Translations under genes and position numbers: made by a program
Shown: piece by piece, positions 16,239-16,271 of the stretch
Numbering within the stretch: position 1 is the stretch's first letter
How the letters are laid out: each line of letters starts with the position of its first letter
The notes under the pieces: generated by a model
Database searches by the model: none
Told to the model about the DNA's origin: nothing
The model's input: only the letters and a program-made list of their open reading frames with translations
Source of the DNA: an uncultured Bacilli bacterium
Lineage (GTDB): Bacteria; Bacillota_I; Bacilli_A; RF39; UBA660
NCBI GenBank assembly: GCA_910585915.1
Contig: CAJUGF010000034.1
Location: 1-16,271 of the forward strand
Direction of reading: 5' to 3'
DNA length: 16,271 nt

Positions 16239-16271
16239 GCTTTCACCCGTCTTACTTCATCCATATAAGCA
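16235..16271 (-). CDS. C-terminal end of an unidentified upstream gene (partial)
   Basis: On the minus strand one frame is open from the right edge, reads AYMDEVRRVKA and stops at TGA 16237-16235, overlapping the permease ATG as ATGA. The other two frames stop within this stretch. The overlap is the same joint used elsewhere in this operon, which supports a real coding end. Eleven residues are too few to assign a function. Given the context it may be another glycosyltransferase or an export component. Confidence 0.55.
   Translation of the reverse strand, partial: AYMDEVRRVKA

Noticed and set aside
1..16271. Possible use of UGA as Trp (Mollicutes-type code), suggested by the AT-rich composition
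   Set aside because: Long conserved frames contain no internal TGA and use TGG for Trp, for example VPWNEV in nifJ, WICEADD and SGDW. TGA occurs at natural gene ends such as ATGA overlaps.
1..16271. Mobile element, CRISPR array, tRNA or rRNA, or defence system
   Set aside because: No transposase or recombinase motifs, direct-repeat arrays, terminal inverted repeats or RNA-gene signatures were seen; nearly all bases are covered by metabolic or glycan genes.

Overview
The window is strongly AT-rich, tightly packed and coded entirely on the minus strand. It comes from a low-GC Gram-positive relative (Bacillota; a gut-type anaerobe such as an Erysipelotrichia- or RF39-like lineage would fit). 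The reasons are the AT bias, purine-rich Shine-Dalgarno sites before nearly every gene, a pyruvate:ferredoxin oxidoreductase (anaerobic pyruvate metabolism) and a TagO-type initiating enzyme. The standard genetic code is used: Trp is TGG in conserved positions and TGA acts as a stop. The species assignment is inference.

Layout, in transcription order (right to left): (a) 16271-8223 is one apparent operon. It holds the tail of an unidentified upstream gene, a Wzm/TagG-type ABC-2 export permease, a WbbL-like GT2 glycosyltransferase, a 964-aa membrane protein carrying two GT2 domains, a 639-aa double-GT2 protein with the same two domains in the opposite order, and a DUF6056-like polytopic membrane protein. 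Joints are 1-12 nt gaps or ATGA overlaps, and the operon ends in a clear intrinsic terminator that includes the last stop codon. (b) 8152-5628 appears to have its own promoter: a GT4 glycosyltransferase, an Alg14/PssD-like subunit, and an Alg13/PssE-like subunit fused to a GtrA-like four-helix membrane domain. (c) 5546-2950: a TagO/WecA-type polyprenyl-phosphate GlcNAc-1-P transferase and a GT-C-type membrane glycosyltransferase. (d) 2884-1943: a GtrB/CsbB-type polyprenyl-phosphate glycosyltransferase, followed by a terminator. (e) 1873 to the left edge: the N-terminal half of nifJ, unrelated metabolism that marks the cluster boundary.

The 16.2-1.9 kb stretch is best read as a cell-surface glycopolymer locus (teichoic-acid-like, rhamnan-like or capsular). 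TagO would load the first sugar phosphate on undecaprenyl phosphate. The GT4, Alg14/13 and GT2 enzymes would extend the chain in the cytoplasm, and the ABC permease would export it with an ATPase not seen here. A GtrB/GtrA/GT-C set would add side-chain sugars outside the membrane. The most notable architecture is the A-B then B'-A' order of homologous GT2 domains in two adjacent genes, together with the Alg13-GtrA-like fusion. No tRNA, rRNA, CRISPR, insertion sequence or attachment site was seen, and no gene-free stretch exceeds 100 bp.
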